Shown here: in pieces, positions 6,477 to 14,871 of the stretch
How the letters are laid out: each line of letters starts with the position of its first letter
Position numbering within the stretch: the first letter of the stretch is position 1
Source of the DNA: an uncultured Lachnospiraceae bacterium
Lineage (GTDB): Bacteria > Bacillota > Clostridia > Lachnospirales > Lachnospiraceae
Assembly (NCBI GenBank): GCA_947176065.1
Contig: CAMWPB010000013.1
Location: 1-64,000 of the forward strand
Direction: 5' to 3'
DNA: 64,000 bases
Notes under the pieces: model-generated
Databases searched by the model: none
The model's input: only the letters and a program-made list of their open reading frames with translations
Told to the model about the DNA's origin: nothing
Translations under genes and position numbers: made by a program

Positions 6477-7468
6477 CTGCATCCTCCCCGCCTTTCTGAA
6501 ACTGCTTCCGCATAAACCTTCAGGTCTGTCCCGTTCGCCTTTTCAATCTGTTCCGCATACGCTTTCGGTATTGCCCCAAACCCGTTCGCCCCGCCGCAGA
6601 CCGCCGTCGCCATGGCGCCGATCGTATCGGTATCGCCGCCCAGATTGGCACACAGCAGCGCGCACTTTTTCACATCAAAGCTGTAGTAGGCAATGGCCAG
6701 CGCCGCCGGTACGGATTCCGAGGTGTTGACGCCTGCACCCACCAGATTATAGAGCATTTCCAGAAACTTCTCCTCATCGGAAGCGTAGGCGTCCGCCAGC
6801 CTGACGCCAAGCCTTGTTCTGGCCCCCAAAGAAGGGCTGGGGGTGGATGCACCCAGAGAAAGCGCATATTCCTCCACGGAAAGCGCGTCCGCAATCATGC
6901 GTTCCCTGTCCCCGTAAGAGACGGCCGATGCCACAGCCATGGCAATCATGGAAGCGCCCGCAATCGTAATGTCACTGGTGTGCGTCACCTGCGATACCGC
7001 CGCCACATATCTGCACAGTTCTTCCCTCTGCTCCGGCTCAAAGAGCGCCCCTATTGGCGCAATTCTCATGGCTGCGCCGTTGGAAACCGCCTCGTCTGAA
7101 AATGCTCTGGCACTCTTTCCCTCCTCATAAAGCTTCAGGGCGACCTTGGATGTGGGACCGAGAATATTGTTCTCGAAGGCATTCTCTTTTTTCGCCCACT
7201 CCAGAATATGTGCCGCAATGCTCTGCCCCGAAGGGACAAAATCCGTCTCGATCAGGCTGTCCAGAATCGCCAGCGCCTGCCCCGTATCATCCGTAAACTG
7301 CCCTGCCTTATACTGGTATGAAATCGCATTCTCCGGGCATCCATCCAGAAAACCGGTGATTTCGCCGTAGTGTGCCTTCACTCGTTTTCTGCTCCAAAGC
7401 TCAGGCGGCATGCCCATAGCATCCCCTATCGCCATTCCATATAAAACCCCCAACACTTTATCATTCAT
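6458..7468 (-). CDS. ADP-ribosylglycohydrolase family protein
   Basis: 336 residues of the ARH/DraG fold. Metal-binding motifs are present: GMAIGDAMGMPPE at the N-terminus, the FTDDTGQ motif near residue 58, and the C-terminal GGDTDTIGAMATAV that supplies the Asp/Asp/Thr ligands of the binuclear magnesium site. Family members cleave N- or O-glycosidic bonds to ADP-ribose, and distant members act on simpler ribosides. It is the first gene of a three-gene operon with a PfkB kinase and PnuC. AAAGGAG is nine bases before the ATG. Confidence 0.85.
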   Translation of the reverse strand: MNDKVLGVLYGMAIGDAMGMPPELWSRKRVKAHYGEITGFLDGCPENAISYQYKAGQFTDDTGQALAILDSLIETDFVPSGQSIAAHILEWAKKENAFENNILGPTSKVALKLYEEGKSARAFSDEAVSNGAAMRIAPIGALFEPEQREELCRYVAAVSQVTHTSDITIAGASMIAMAVASAVSYGDRERMIADALSVEEYALSLGASTPSPSLGARTRLGVRLADAYASDEEKFLEMLYNLVGAGVNTSESVPAALAIAYYSFDVKKCALLCANLGGDTDTIGAMATAVCGGANGFGAIPKAYAEQIEKANGTDLKVYAEAVSERRGGCRWTKDV

Positions 7469-7486
7469 GTTCTTACATCTCCTTTC

Positions 7487-7502
7487 ACTTGTTATAATAA
7501 GT
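7487..7502. promoter_or_regulatory. Probable GntR operator between the divergent genes
   Basis: ACTTGTTATAATAAGT is a 16-bp near-perfect palindrome (one mismatched pair) that covers the -10 box of the glycohydrolase operon. A GntR/UTRA regulator is encoded divergently 160 bp away. The position would let it block the operon promoter. Binding is inference. Confidence 0.5.
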
Positions 7503-7522
7503 TATTTTATTTATTATATCAA
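7494..7522 (-). promoter_or_regulatory. Promoter of the ADP-ribosylglycohydrolase/PfkB/PnuC operon
   Basis: On the minus strand TTGATA (7517-7522) and TATTAT (7494-7499) are spaced 17 bp. The start point would be near 7488, giving a short leader that ends in AAAGGAG before the ATG at 7468. Confidence 0.6.
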
Positions 7523-7662
7523 CCCATGATATTAGCAGAATAAAACCAGATATTTTTGTATATTTTGCACAATCAGGTATGCGGTTTACTTTCCCCCTTC
7601 TTTCCCGTATAATTTATAGAAACGGTTTTCAAAAGAATGACATCATATGGGAGTTTTTAAAC

Positions 7663-8403
7663 ATGGATTACGAATCAGACAGGTCTTTGCCAAAATATGC
7701 CGTAATAGAGCAGGATTTTGCAGCAAAAATAGAATCCGGTGAACTGCCGGGCGGTTCCGAGCTTCCCAGCGAATCTGATCTGATGGCGCTGTATCAGGTA
7801 AGCCGGGTCACGGTGCGGCGTGCAATAGATGAACTGTATCATCATGGATACATTGAAAAAATGCAGGGAAAGCGCACCCGTGTCAAGGGACATGTTCCCC
7901 TGCAGGAGCTCTCCTCCGCCTACAGCTACACGGAAGAAATCATCCGGCACGGCATGACACCGAGCCGCAGAATCATCTCCTCGGAACTGCGTATCTGCAC
8001 GCCGGCGGAAAGTGAACTGCTGCTGCTTCCGAAGGCAGACCCGGTCTTTCACATGGACCGCATCTATTATGCGGACGGTCTTCCCCTCTGCTTTACGCAG
8101 ACGACGCTTCCTTACCGGATATTTCAGGATATCGAGTCCTGTGATTTTAAGGAACAGTCCCTGTACCATGTGTTGGAAACCCATTACGGTATCACCATCA
8201 CCAGTACTTCCTTAAAGCTGAAGGCCGTTTCCAGTCCGGGCAATGTGGCAAAATATCTGGAAGTCAGCGACAACACCCCGCTGCTCCATTCCACCGGCCT
8301 GACCTACGGGAACTGCCACGGCGAAGAAATTCCCATAGAGATCTTTACCTCCTACTATCTCACCACCCGCTTCGAATACACGCTGGTGCAAAAACGGGGG
8401 TAG
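7663..8403 (+). CDS. GntR family regulator with UTRA domain
   Basis: 246 residues. The N-terminal winged helix (LPKYAVIEQDF, LPSESDLMALYQVSRVTVRRAI, YIEKMQGKRTRV) is a textbook HutC/GntR DNA-binding domain over residues 5-75. A UTRA effector domain follows (SSAYSYTEEIIRHGMTPSRRI to the end). HutC-type repressors release DNA on binding a small ligand or pathway intermediate. Divergent transcription from the glycohydrolase operon, with a palindrome over that promoter, makes it the likely local repressor. Start ATG at 7663 has GGGAG nine bases upstream; a longer frame beginning at 7579 has no comparable site. Confidence 0.85.
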   Translation: MDYESDRSLPKYAVIEQDFAAKIESGELPGGSELPSESDLMALYQVSRVTVRRAIDELYHHGYIEKMQGKRTRVKGHVPLQELSSAYSYTEEIIRHGMTPSRRIISSELRICTPAESELLLLPKADPVFHMDRIYYADGLPLCFTQTTLPYRIFQDIESCDFKEQSLYHVLETHYGITITSTSLKLKAVSSPGNVAKYLEVSDNTPLLHSTGLTYGNCHGEEIPIEIFTSYYLTTRFEYTLVQKRG

Positions 8404-8444
8404 CTTTTATGCACTTAATCCAAAGGCAAAGGAGACATACTGCC

Positions 8445-9044
8445 ATGTATCATGGAAACAGACTTTTTCAAAAATGCGCCGCCCTGTGCGCCGCTCTTCT
8501 TCTCATGACAGGCTGCGCAGGCGCACCCGCCGACAGCACAAACACGGAAAAAACTTTATCATCACCCACAGCCGGGAACACGGGAGACAAGAATGCACAG
8601 ACAGACGCCGTCTCCTTTCCCGCCTTCACAGCCACAGATTTGGACGGCAATACGGTGACGGAAAGCATCTTTCAGGAAAAGGAGCTTACCGTCCTCAATA
8701 TCTGGGGCACCTTCTGCGGCCCCTGCATCGGAGAGATGCCAGAGCTTGGCGCGTGGGCAAAAGAGATGCCGGACAACGTACAGATCATCGGTCTGATCAT
8801 CGATATCAACGGGGAGGAGGACACGGCGCATCGCGATTTGGCAGTTGACATAACTCAGGAAGCAGGGGCGGATTTCACCAACCTGATCGCCAACATGGAT
8901 TTTGCGCCGGTCCTGAAAGATGTGGTCGGCGTGCCCACCACCCTGTTTGTCGACGGGGACGGTAATATCGTGGGAGACCCGATCGTCGGGGCAAATGTGG
9001 AGGGCTACAAAACCTTCGTGGAGGAATACTTTGGTGAACAATAA
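8445..9044 (+). CDS. TlpA-like thiol-disulfide oxidoreductase lipoprotein
   Basis: 199 residues. The signal sequence ends in the lipobox LLMTGC, giving a lipid-anchored exported protein. After an Ala/Ser/Thr-rich linker comes an AhpC/TSA-thioredoxin fold with the redox motif WGTFCGPCIGEMP and the cis-Pro region VVGVPTTLFVDGDGN. It should exchange disulfides outside the membrane. ATG 8445 is preceded by AAAGGAG ten bases upstream. The stop overlaps the GTG start of the small CXXC gene by 11 bases, and a polyferredoxin follows, forming a redox cassette. Confidence 0.85.
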   Translation: MYHGNRLFQKCAALCAALLLMTGCAGAPADSTNTEKTLSSPTAGNTGDKNAQTDAVSFPAFTATDLDGNTVTESIFQEKELTVLNIWGTFCGPCIGEMPELGAWAKEMPDNVQIIGLIIDINGEEDTAHRDLAVDITQEAGADFTNLIANMDFAPVLKDVVGVPTTLFVDGDGNIVGDPIVGANVEGYKTFVEEYFGEQ

Positions 9045-9180
9045 AACAAAACTACTGATCAGGACAGCGGGCCTTATCACCGCCTGCGCCTTTATCATTT
9101 ATGGCTTCACGCGGGGCGAAGCGGGCGTTGTTCTGAATAAGGCCGTCAATATCTGTCTGGAATGTATCGGTCTGGGGTAA
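9034..9180 (+). CDS. CD1871A-type small CXXC membrane peptide
   Basis: 48 residues from a GTG start overlapping the end of the TlpA gene; GGAGG lies just upstream inside that gene. It has one membrane segment (LITACAFIIYGFTRGEAG) and ends NICLECIGLG, where the CLEC supplies the CXXC motif. This matches the small CXXC peptides found between TlpA-like lipoproteins and 4Fe-4S membrane proteins in Clostridia. The role is unknown; it could pass electrons between the two partners. Confidence 0.7.
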   Translation: MNNKTKLLIRTAGLITACAFIIYGFTRGEAGVVLNKAVNICLECIGLG

Positions 9181-9258
9181 AAGCTGCGAAACAGAATATA
9201 AATTCTGACCAGATAACTTCGCATACATGTTTCGAGAACGGAAAAGAGTGGGTAAAAT

Positions 9259-10113
9259 ATGAAAATCAACCATGCAGTCAGACGAAAGCTGCTCCAGTTC
9301 ATCGCCTTTGGCTGTTCCAACGCACACCTTCTGAACTTTAAGGGCGGCAGAATCTATACAGGGAAATGGAAACAATTCTGCAATCCGGGGCTCAACTGCT
9401 ATTCCTGTCCGGCTGCCGGCTTTGCCTGCCCGATCGGCGCTTTACAGGCCGTCAACGGTTCCATGCAGTTTTCTTTCAGCTTTTATGTGACGGGAATGCT
9501 TCTGGCCTTCGGCATCCTGCTTGGCCGGGCGGTCTGCGGCTGGTTATGTCCTTTCGGCCTGCTGCAGGAGCTGATCCACAAGATCCCCTCGCCGAAACGG
9601 CATCTGAAAAAGGGATTCCTGTACATCAAGTACGTGATGCTCGTTGTCTTCGTCCTGATCCTGCCTGTGGCGGTCACCGACTACATGGGCACGGGTAAGC
9701 CTGCTTTCTGTCAGTATATCTGCCCGGCCGGAACACTGGAAGGCGGGCTGTTTCTTCTGGCTGCCCACGAAAGCCTCCGAAATGCAGTGGGTGCATTGTT
9801 CAGCCTGAAAATGGCCGTTCTCATTGTGACACTCATCGGCTGTATCTTTTTTTACCGCTTTTTCTGCCGGGTACTCTGCCCTCTGGGAGCCATCTACGGC
9901 CTGTGCAATAAAATCAGCATTTTTCATCTGGAAGTGGACAGCCACAAGTGTATCGGCTGCGGGAAATGCAAGGAGATATGTAAAATGGAAGTCGATCCCG
10001 TGAAAGCGCCGGATTCGGCGGAGTGCATCCGGTGCGGCGCCTGCGCGGACGCCTGTCCGACAAAAGCTGTCTGTCTTGGATTTTCTACAAAATGCGGCAA
10101 AACTCTTCCATAG
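9259..10113 (+). CDS. Membrane 4Fe-4S polyferredoxin (NapH/YccM-like)
   Basis: 284 residues. A Cys-rich region appears early (FCNPGLNCYSCPAAGFACPIGALQ, about residues 40-63), then membrane helices with the paired motifs CGWLCPFG and CRVLCPLGA, and two C-terminal ferredoxin clusters (CIGCGKCKEICKMEVDP and CIRCGACADACP). Proteins of this type move electrons across or along the membrane. Upstream partners are the lipid-anchored thioredoxin and the CXXC peptide, so the cassette may feed electrons to extracytoplasmic thiols. ATG 9259 follows AAAGAGTGGG. Confidence 0.85.
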   Translation: MKINHAVRRKLLQFIAFGCSNAHLLNFKGGRIYTGKWKQFCNPGLNCYSCPAAGFACPIGALQAVNGSMQFSFSFYVTGMLLAFGILLGRAVCGWLCPFGLLQELIHKIPSPKRHLKKGFLYIKYVMLVVFVLILPVAVTDYMGTGKPAFCQYICPAGTLEGGLFLLAAHESLRNAVGALFSLKMAVLIVTLIGCIFFYRFFCRVLCPLGAIYGLCNKISIFHLEVDSHKCIGCGKCKEICKMEVDPVKAPDSAECIRCGACADACPTKAVCLGFSTKCGKTLP

Positions 10114-10136
10114 CAGCATAGTTCTTTTCATAAAAA

Positions 10137-10167
10137 GCAGGCATCCTGTACAATGCCTGCCTCATTT
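10137..10167. terminator. Bidirectional terminator between convergent genes
   Basis: GCAGGCAT (10137-10144) pairs with ATGCCTGC (10153-10160), followed by CTCATTTT on the plus strand and flanked by a run of A on the other side. It separates the polyferredoxin gene from the convergent GNAT gene. Confidence 0.7.
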
Positions 10168-10661
10168 TACAACTTCTTTTCCATCAGATAAAACCGTCCC
10201 ATGCGCCAGTCCGCAAAGCCCCTTTTCTCATAGCCGTTCCCCGTATACAGGGCAATGGCCGATGGGTTTTTCGTAAAGGTGTCCAACCTTACCGCTCCGA
10301 TCTTCTGTCTGCGCAGTTCCTCCTCTATATGCCGCAAGGTCTGTCCCGCCACTCCCCTGCCCTGAAATTTCGGGTTCACACAGAGTCTGTGAACAATACG
10401 GTACTCTTCGTCCGGGTACTGCCAGTCCCCGTCGTTATACTCAGGTTCGCAGATCTGATTCACGGTAAAAGTAACAGCTATCTCTCCATCTATAAGTCCA
10501 ACAGACAATGTATTTTCCTGCAAATCATTTAAAAAGTCTTCCCTCGTAGGATATATTTCATCCCACTGGTAAATCCTCTGTTCCCGCATATGGGCGATGG
10601 CGGATGCCACCAATTCACAGATATTGTCTATGTCAGTCTCCCATGCCGGTCTGAACTCCAC
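10167..10661 (-). CDS. GNAT family N-acetyltransferase
   Basis: 164 residues. Motif A is clear in YRIVHRLCVNPKFQGRGVAGQTL (Q-G-x-G-x-A), followed by AVRLDTFTKNPSAIALYTGNGYEKRG as motif B. The substrate is not predictable. It is 18 bp downstream of the GH13 gene on the same strand and may be carried on the sugar operon transcript without sharing its function. Confidence 0.85.
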   Translation of the reverse strand: MEFRPAWETDIDNICELVASAIAHMREQRIYQWDEIYPTREDFLNDLQENTLSVGLIDGEIAVTFTVNQICEPEYNDGDWQYPDEEYRIVHRLCVNPKFQGRGVAGQTLRHIEEELRRQKIGAVRLDTFTKNPSAIALYTGNGYEKRGFADWRMGRFYLMEKKL

Positions 10662-10679
10662 TTTTTTCTCCTCTTTGTT

Positions 10680-12599
10680 TTAGCTCTTTTTCCTGTCCAG
10701 ATAACAAAATCCATAAGCCGGAAGCGTTATCTTTTCCGGGCATATTTCCTTTCCCGTAAGCATATCCGTATATTCCCCCGCTATTCCGTCAAGGGACACC
10801 TCCTTATTATACTCGCTGAAATTGAATATGCCAAGCATTTCTTCCTCTTCGAAGGCTCTGCAGATACACAGGACATTCCTGTCCCCTGTGTCTATCGTCC
10901 GCATATCCGCCTGCGTGACAAACGCCTTTCTGGATCTCCTGATCTTTTCAAGTCGGTCAAGCCGGTGGAAAATCCGTCCCGCCACGCTCCCCTCATCGGA
11001 GATCTGCGCCGCCAGCTTCCAGTCCATTTTCCCCCGGTGAATGTAGCGGGAGTCCGCCGCTTTGTCGGGATCATCCTTATAACTGTAATCGTTTACCTGT
11101 CCGATCTCATCCCCGCTGTAGAGCACGGGAATGCCGGACTGCATAAACATATAGGCGTGAAGCGTCACATCCAGTCTGACCGCACGCTCCATGGCCTCCT
11201 CGTCCTGCTCAAAACCCGCCTTCTCCACACCGCACATGGAAGCCGTCGTTCCGCAGAATCTGGCATCCCCGGACACAGGATCGGCGTTATACAGCTCACC
11301 CCTGCTGCCGCTTTCCCCCTCATAGCCCTGAAAATAGTTGTTCAGATACTGCTTGTGGGCGCGCTCGTCAATCCCCTCAAGACGCAGGATATCGTAATCC
11401 AGTCCCCAGCCGATGTCATCATGACAGCGCAGATAGTTCAAAAATACATATTCCTTGGGCAGGCGTCCCACAATGTCAAGCTGCCTTTTCAAAAGCCGCA
11501 CGTCCCGCGTCGCCACCGTGTGCCATGTGGTAGCCATGGTCGTCACATTATAAAGCATATGACACTCCGGTTTTTCAATGGTTCCGAAATAGGGAACCAC
11601 CTTCTCCGGCTCCATCACCACCTCACCGAGAAGCAGCACGCCCGGACATACGATCTCGCTGATCATGCGCATCATACGCACAATGGAGTGCACCTGTCTC
11701 AAATTGCGGCACTGGGTATGCAGCTCTTTCCAGATATAAGGCACGGCGTCAATGCGCATAATGTCAATTCCTTTATTCGCAAGATACAGAAAATTGTACA
11801 TCATCTCATTAAAAACCCGCGGATTTTTATAATTCAGATCCCACTGATAGGGATAAAAGGAGGTCATGACATAATGTCCCGCGTCCGCAAGATAAGTGAA
11901 ATTGCCGGGCGCAGTGGTGGGAAACACCTGCGGAACCGTCTTCTCATACTCGGCCGGAATGGCGTCGTTGTCAAAGAAAAAGTAGCGGCTCATGTACTCG
12001 CCCTCGCCTGCCCTCGCCCGCTTCGCCCACTCGTGGTCCTCGGAGGTATGGTTCATCACAAAATCCATACAGACGCTGATCCCTTCCTTCCGGCAGGCCG
12101 CCGTCAGGCGCTCCAGATCCTCCATGGTGCCGAGCGCCGGCTGTACCTTCCGAAAATCCGCCACCGCGTAGCCGCCGTCCGAACGTCCCTTTGGCGTGTC
12201 GAGAAAAGGCATCAGATGGATGTAATTGACGTGACAGCTCTTGATGTAGGCAAGCTTCTCCTGCACTCCCTGCAGATTTCCGGCAAAGTTGTCAATATAG
12301 AGCATCATGCCGAGCATATCGTTGCCCTTATACCAGTCGGGGTGTTTTTCCCGCTCCGCGTCTTTCTTTTTCAGGTCTTTCCCCCGCTCCTCATAGAAGC
12401 CGTGAAGCTGATCGCACAACTCCGCAAACATGGAGCCGTTGTCGTAAAGTTCCATGTAGAGCCATTTCAGCTCATCCAAATGTCTTGCAAAGCGCCTTCT
12501 GTACGCCTCCTCCACCTGTGATACCTTTGGCTTTTCCTCTGCCTGCGCCCTTGAAACCTGATCCATCGTGTTTGCCGCCTCTCCCTTTCTGCCTCTCAT
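10680..12599 (-). CDS. GH13 amylosucrase-like glucosidase (subfamily 4 type)
   Basis: 639 residues. A helical N-terminal part (VEEAYRRRFARHLDEL) is followed by a barrel opening MLGMMLYIDNFAGNL and the DGGYAVADFRKV loop typical of amylosucrase-type enzymes. GH13 catalytic regions are CMDFVMNHTSEDH, IDIMRIDAVPYIWK (nucleophile Asp), LLLGEVV (acid/base Glu) and LRCHDDIGWG (transition-state Asp). A beta domain closes the protein. It should act on sucrose, either hydrolysing it or transferring glucose. Beside an alpha-galactosidase this fits stepwise raffinose use: galactose removed, then sucrose split. A second in-frame ATG at codon 12 also has a usable ribosome site. Confidence 0.85.
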   Translation of the reverse strand: MRGRKGEAANTMDQVSRAQAEEKPKVSQVEEAYRRRFARHLDELKWLYMELYDNGSMFAELCDQLHGFYEERGKDLKKKDAEREKHPDWYKGNDMLGMMLYIDNFAGNLQGVQEKLAYIKSCHVNYIHLMPFLDTPKGRSDGGYAVADFRKVQPALGTMEDLERLTAACRKEGISVCMDFVMNHTSEDHEWAKRARAGEGEYMSRYFFFDNDAIPAEYEKTVPQVFPTTAPGNFTYLADAGHYVMTSFYPYQWDLNYKNPRVFNEMMYNFLYLANKGIDIMRIDAVPYIWKELHTQCRNLRQVHSIVRMMRMISEIVCPGVLLLGEVVMEPEKVVPYFGTIEKPECHMLYNVTTMATTWHTVATRDVRLLKRQLDIVGRLPKEYVFLNYLRCHDDIGWGLDYDILRLEGIDERAHKQYLNNYFQGYEGESGSRGELYNADPVSGDARFCGTTASMCGVEKAGFEQDEEAMERAVRLDVTLHAYMFMQSGIPVLYSGDEIGQVNDYSYKDDPDKAADSRYIHRGKMDWKLAAQISDEGSVAGRIFHRLDRLEKIRRSRKAFVTQADMRTIDTGDRNVLCICRAFEEEEMLGIFNFSEYNKEVSLDGIAGEYTDMLTGKEICPEKITLPAYGFCYLDRKKS

Positions 12600-12674
12600 A
12601 TTTTCCTCCCTGCCAAAACCTCAAGTCTCTCTGTCCAATCCGATACAGTGGGTATCCCTTTTGCTCCACACGGC

Positions 12675-14855
12675 TCACGACAGTCTGACAAGCTCCATCT
12701 GGTACGCCGGATATTCCTTCTGCTCCACCGGCATAGGAAGTCCCGCCTGCATCAGATCCGCTCCGAAATAGCGTCTGCCGCTTTCGGTATCCCGGTACAC
12801 CGCCGAAGCGTCCAGCCCTCTCATTTTCACATAACTCACCGTCATATTTCCATGCATCTCCATCATGACCACACTTACCAGCGCCCGGTCCTTTTCCTCC
12901 GACACGAACATCCATGCCGCACAGGGCTCTGAAAACGGATCGGTCAGCCGGTAATATCTGCCCTTGCGGATCAGCGCTTCCCGGTTCTTATACTGCCTGA
13001 TCTGTTCCCTGACAGCCCCCTTCTCGTCCTCCGTCAGCTTCGCCGGATCAAGCTCATAGCCAAACGCACCCGCCATGGCGACAACGCCTCTTGTGTGCAG
13101 GCTCACGCTCCGGCCTGTCTGGTGGTTCGGCACAGCCGACACATGGGAAGCGACTGTGGATGCCGGATAAAAGAAGGAGGTGCCGTACTGAATCCGCAGC
13201 CTGTCCAGCGCATCCGTGTTGTCGCTGCACCAGATCTGCGGCGTATAATAAAGCATCCCCGCGTCGAACCGTCCGCCGCCGCCGCTGCACCCCTCGATCA
13301 GCATATCCGGGTACCGGATCAGGAGCTTTTCCAGAAAATCATATACCCCCAGCATATAATCGTAAGTTACCTTCCCCTGACACTTCTCCATGGAATAGAC
13401 ATCCACGATGCTGCGGTTCATATCCCACTTAACATACCCGATCCTTCCCTGATCCAGTATATCACAGATCTGATTAAAAATATAATCCCTGACCTCCGCT
13501 CTGGAAAAGTCAAGCACAAGCTGGTTCCGGCATCTGACAGGCTCCCTGCCCGGAATCCGCAAAACCCAGTCAGGATGCTTCCTGTACAGCTCACTGTCCT
13601 CCGATACCATTTCCGGCTCGATCCAAATGCCGAATGCGACGCCCTTCTCATTGACCTTTTCAGTTAATTCTTTCAGGGAACATCCCAGCTTTTTCTCATT
13701 GACCTGCCAGTCTCCCAGACCGCTGTTGTCGTCCTCCCGTTTTCCAAACCACCCGTCATCCATGACGATCATATCCATTCCCAGGTCTGCCGCGCTTTCC
13801 GCCAGCTTTAAGATCGTGCTGCCATCGAACGTAAAGTACGCCGCTTCCCAACTGTTTAACAGAACCGGGCGGGGCGCATCCCTGTATTTTCCCCTGCAAA
13901 GATGCTCTCCGATACAGTGATGGAAACGGGCGGACAACGTGCCAAGACCCTGATCCGAATAGGACAGAATCGTCTCGGGAACCACCAGCTTCTCCCCCTG
14001 CTCCAGCGGATAGTGAAACAGGTCGCTCTGCAGTCCCATCAAAATTCTTGTCTGGTCAAACTGATCCCGCTCCGCCTCACACAGGAAATTGCCGCTGTAG
14101 ACGAACACCAGCCCGTAACAGCTTCCGGCCTCCTCCGTGGTATTCCGGTCCGCGAGAATCACCGCCGGATTATACTGATGGCTGGACGCGCCCCTGCGGC
14201 TGCCAATGGCGTAGGTGCCATGCCGGATCTCCTCCCGCTGCAGATTTCTCTCCATGGTATGTCTGCCGTAAAAGCTGAGCAGATCATATCTGCCCGTCAG
14301 AAAATCCAGGCATGCGGACGCCGCTTTTTCGACAGTCACACCCTTCCCGCCCCGGTTCTCTATAACGGCGCTTCTCGTGATAATATCCGCTTCCTCCAGC
14401 ACCCCGTACAGAAGCGTCACCCGCACGTCGCCCGTTTTATCTTCCAGATAAATTTCAAGAGTCTCCGCTTCCCCGGAGTCAGCATAGACTGCCGGAAGTC
14501 CCGGCAGTCTATACTTTTCCTTTTTCGTCTCATGGCCGACGTAGCGCAAATCACAACAATCAGATCCATCCGCATTGCGGATGATAAGAGCGCTGTTTCG
14601 AAAATCCCCGACGCCCATGACCGGGTATTCCTGGGGTAGAACGTCCATGGAGTAGGTTCTGTCGTTTCCCACGTCCGAAGGATTGCCGGAAAATCCCCTG
14701 TCATAGCAGGTAAGCAGATAATCCATATTTCCGTACACACGCCCGCCGTAATACAGGTGAAGTAAGAATCCATAATCATCCACTTTCATCTGATAAGACG
14801 TGTGTGCCGTGTCCAATGAAAAAATCCGATTTTCTTGCTGATATCCAATTGCCAT
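12675..14855 (-). CDS. aga: GH36 alpha-galactosidase
   Basis: 726 residues, full length for bacterial GH36. A beta-sandwich N-terminal domain leads into the barrel at LLNSWEAAYF, with MIVMDDGWFGKRE and the nucleophile motif YVKWDMNRSI (Asp) and acid/base WCSDNTDALDR (Asp). The substrate pocket CSGGGGRFD precedes it. It removes terminal alpha-1,6-galactose from melibiose, raffinose and stachyose. There is no signal peptide, so it works on imported sugars. It lies between the permease genes and the GH13 gene in one operon. Confidence 0.92.
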   Translation of the reverse strand: MAIGYQQENRIFSLDTAHTSYQMKVDDYGFLLHLYYGGRVYGNMDYLLTCYDRGFSGNPSDVGNDRTYSMDVLPQEYPVMGVGDFRNSALIIRNADGSDCCDLRYVGHETKKEKYRLPGLPAVYADSGEAETLEIYLEDKTGDVRVTLLYGVLEEADIITRSAVIENRGGKGVTVEKAASACLDFLTGRYDLLSFYGRHTMERNLQREEIRHGTYAIGSRRGASSHQYNPAVILADRNTTEEAGSCYGLVFVYSGNFLCEAERDQFDQTRILMGLQSDLFHYPLEQGEKLVVPETILSYSDQGLGTLSARFHHCIGEHLCRGKYRDAPRPVLLNSWEAAYFTFDGSTILKLAESAADLGMDMIVMDDGWFGKREDDNSGLGDWQVNEKKLGCSLKELTEKVNEKGVAFGIWIEPEMVSEDSELYRKHPDWVLRIPGREPVRCRNQLVLDFSRAEVRDYIFNQICDILDQGRIGYVKWDMNRSIVDVYSMEKCQGKVTYDYMLGVYDFLEKLLIRYPDMLIEGCSGGGGRFDAGMLYYTPQIWCSDNTDALDRLRIQYGTSFFYPASTVASHVSAVPNHQTGRSVSLHTRGVVAMAGAFGYELDPAKLTEDEKGAVREQIRQYKNREALIRKGRYYRLTDPFSEPCAAWMFVSEEKDRALVSVVMMEMHGNMTVSYVKMRGLDASAVYRDTESGRRYFGADLMQAGLPMPVEQKEYPAYQMELVRLS

Positions 14856-14871
14856 AATCTATCCCTTTCTT

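Noticed and set aside
10590..12521. A 643-codon plus-strand frame
   Set aside because: It lies antisense to the GH13 gene, whose catalytic motifs are clear; the frame is a by-product of codon bias.
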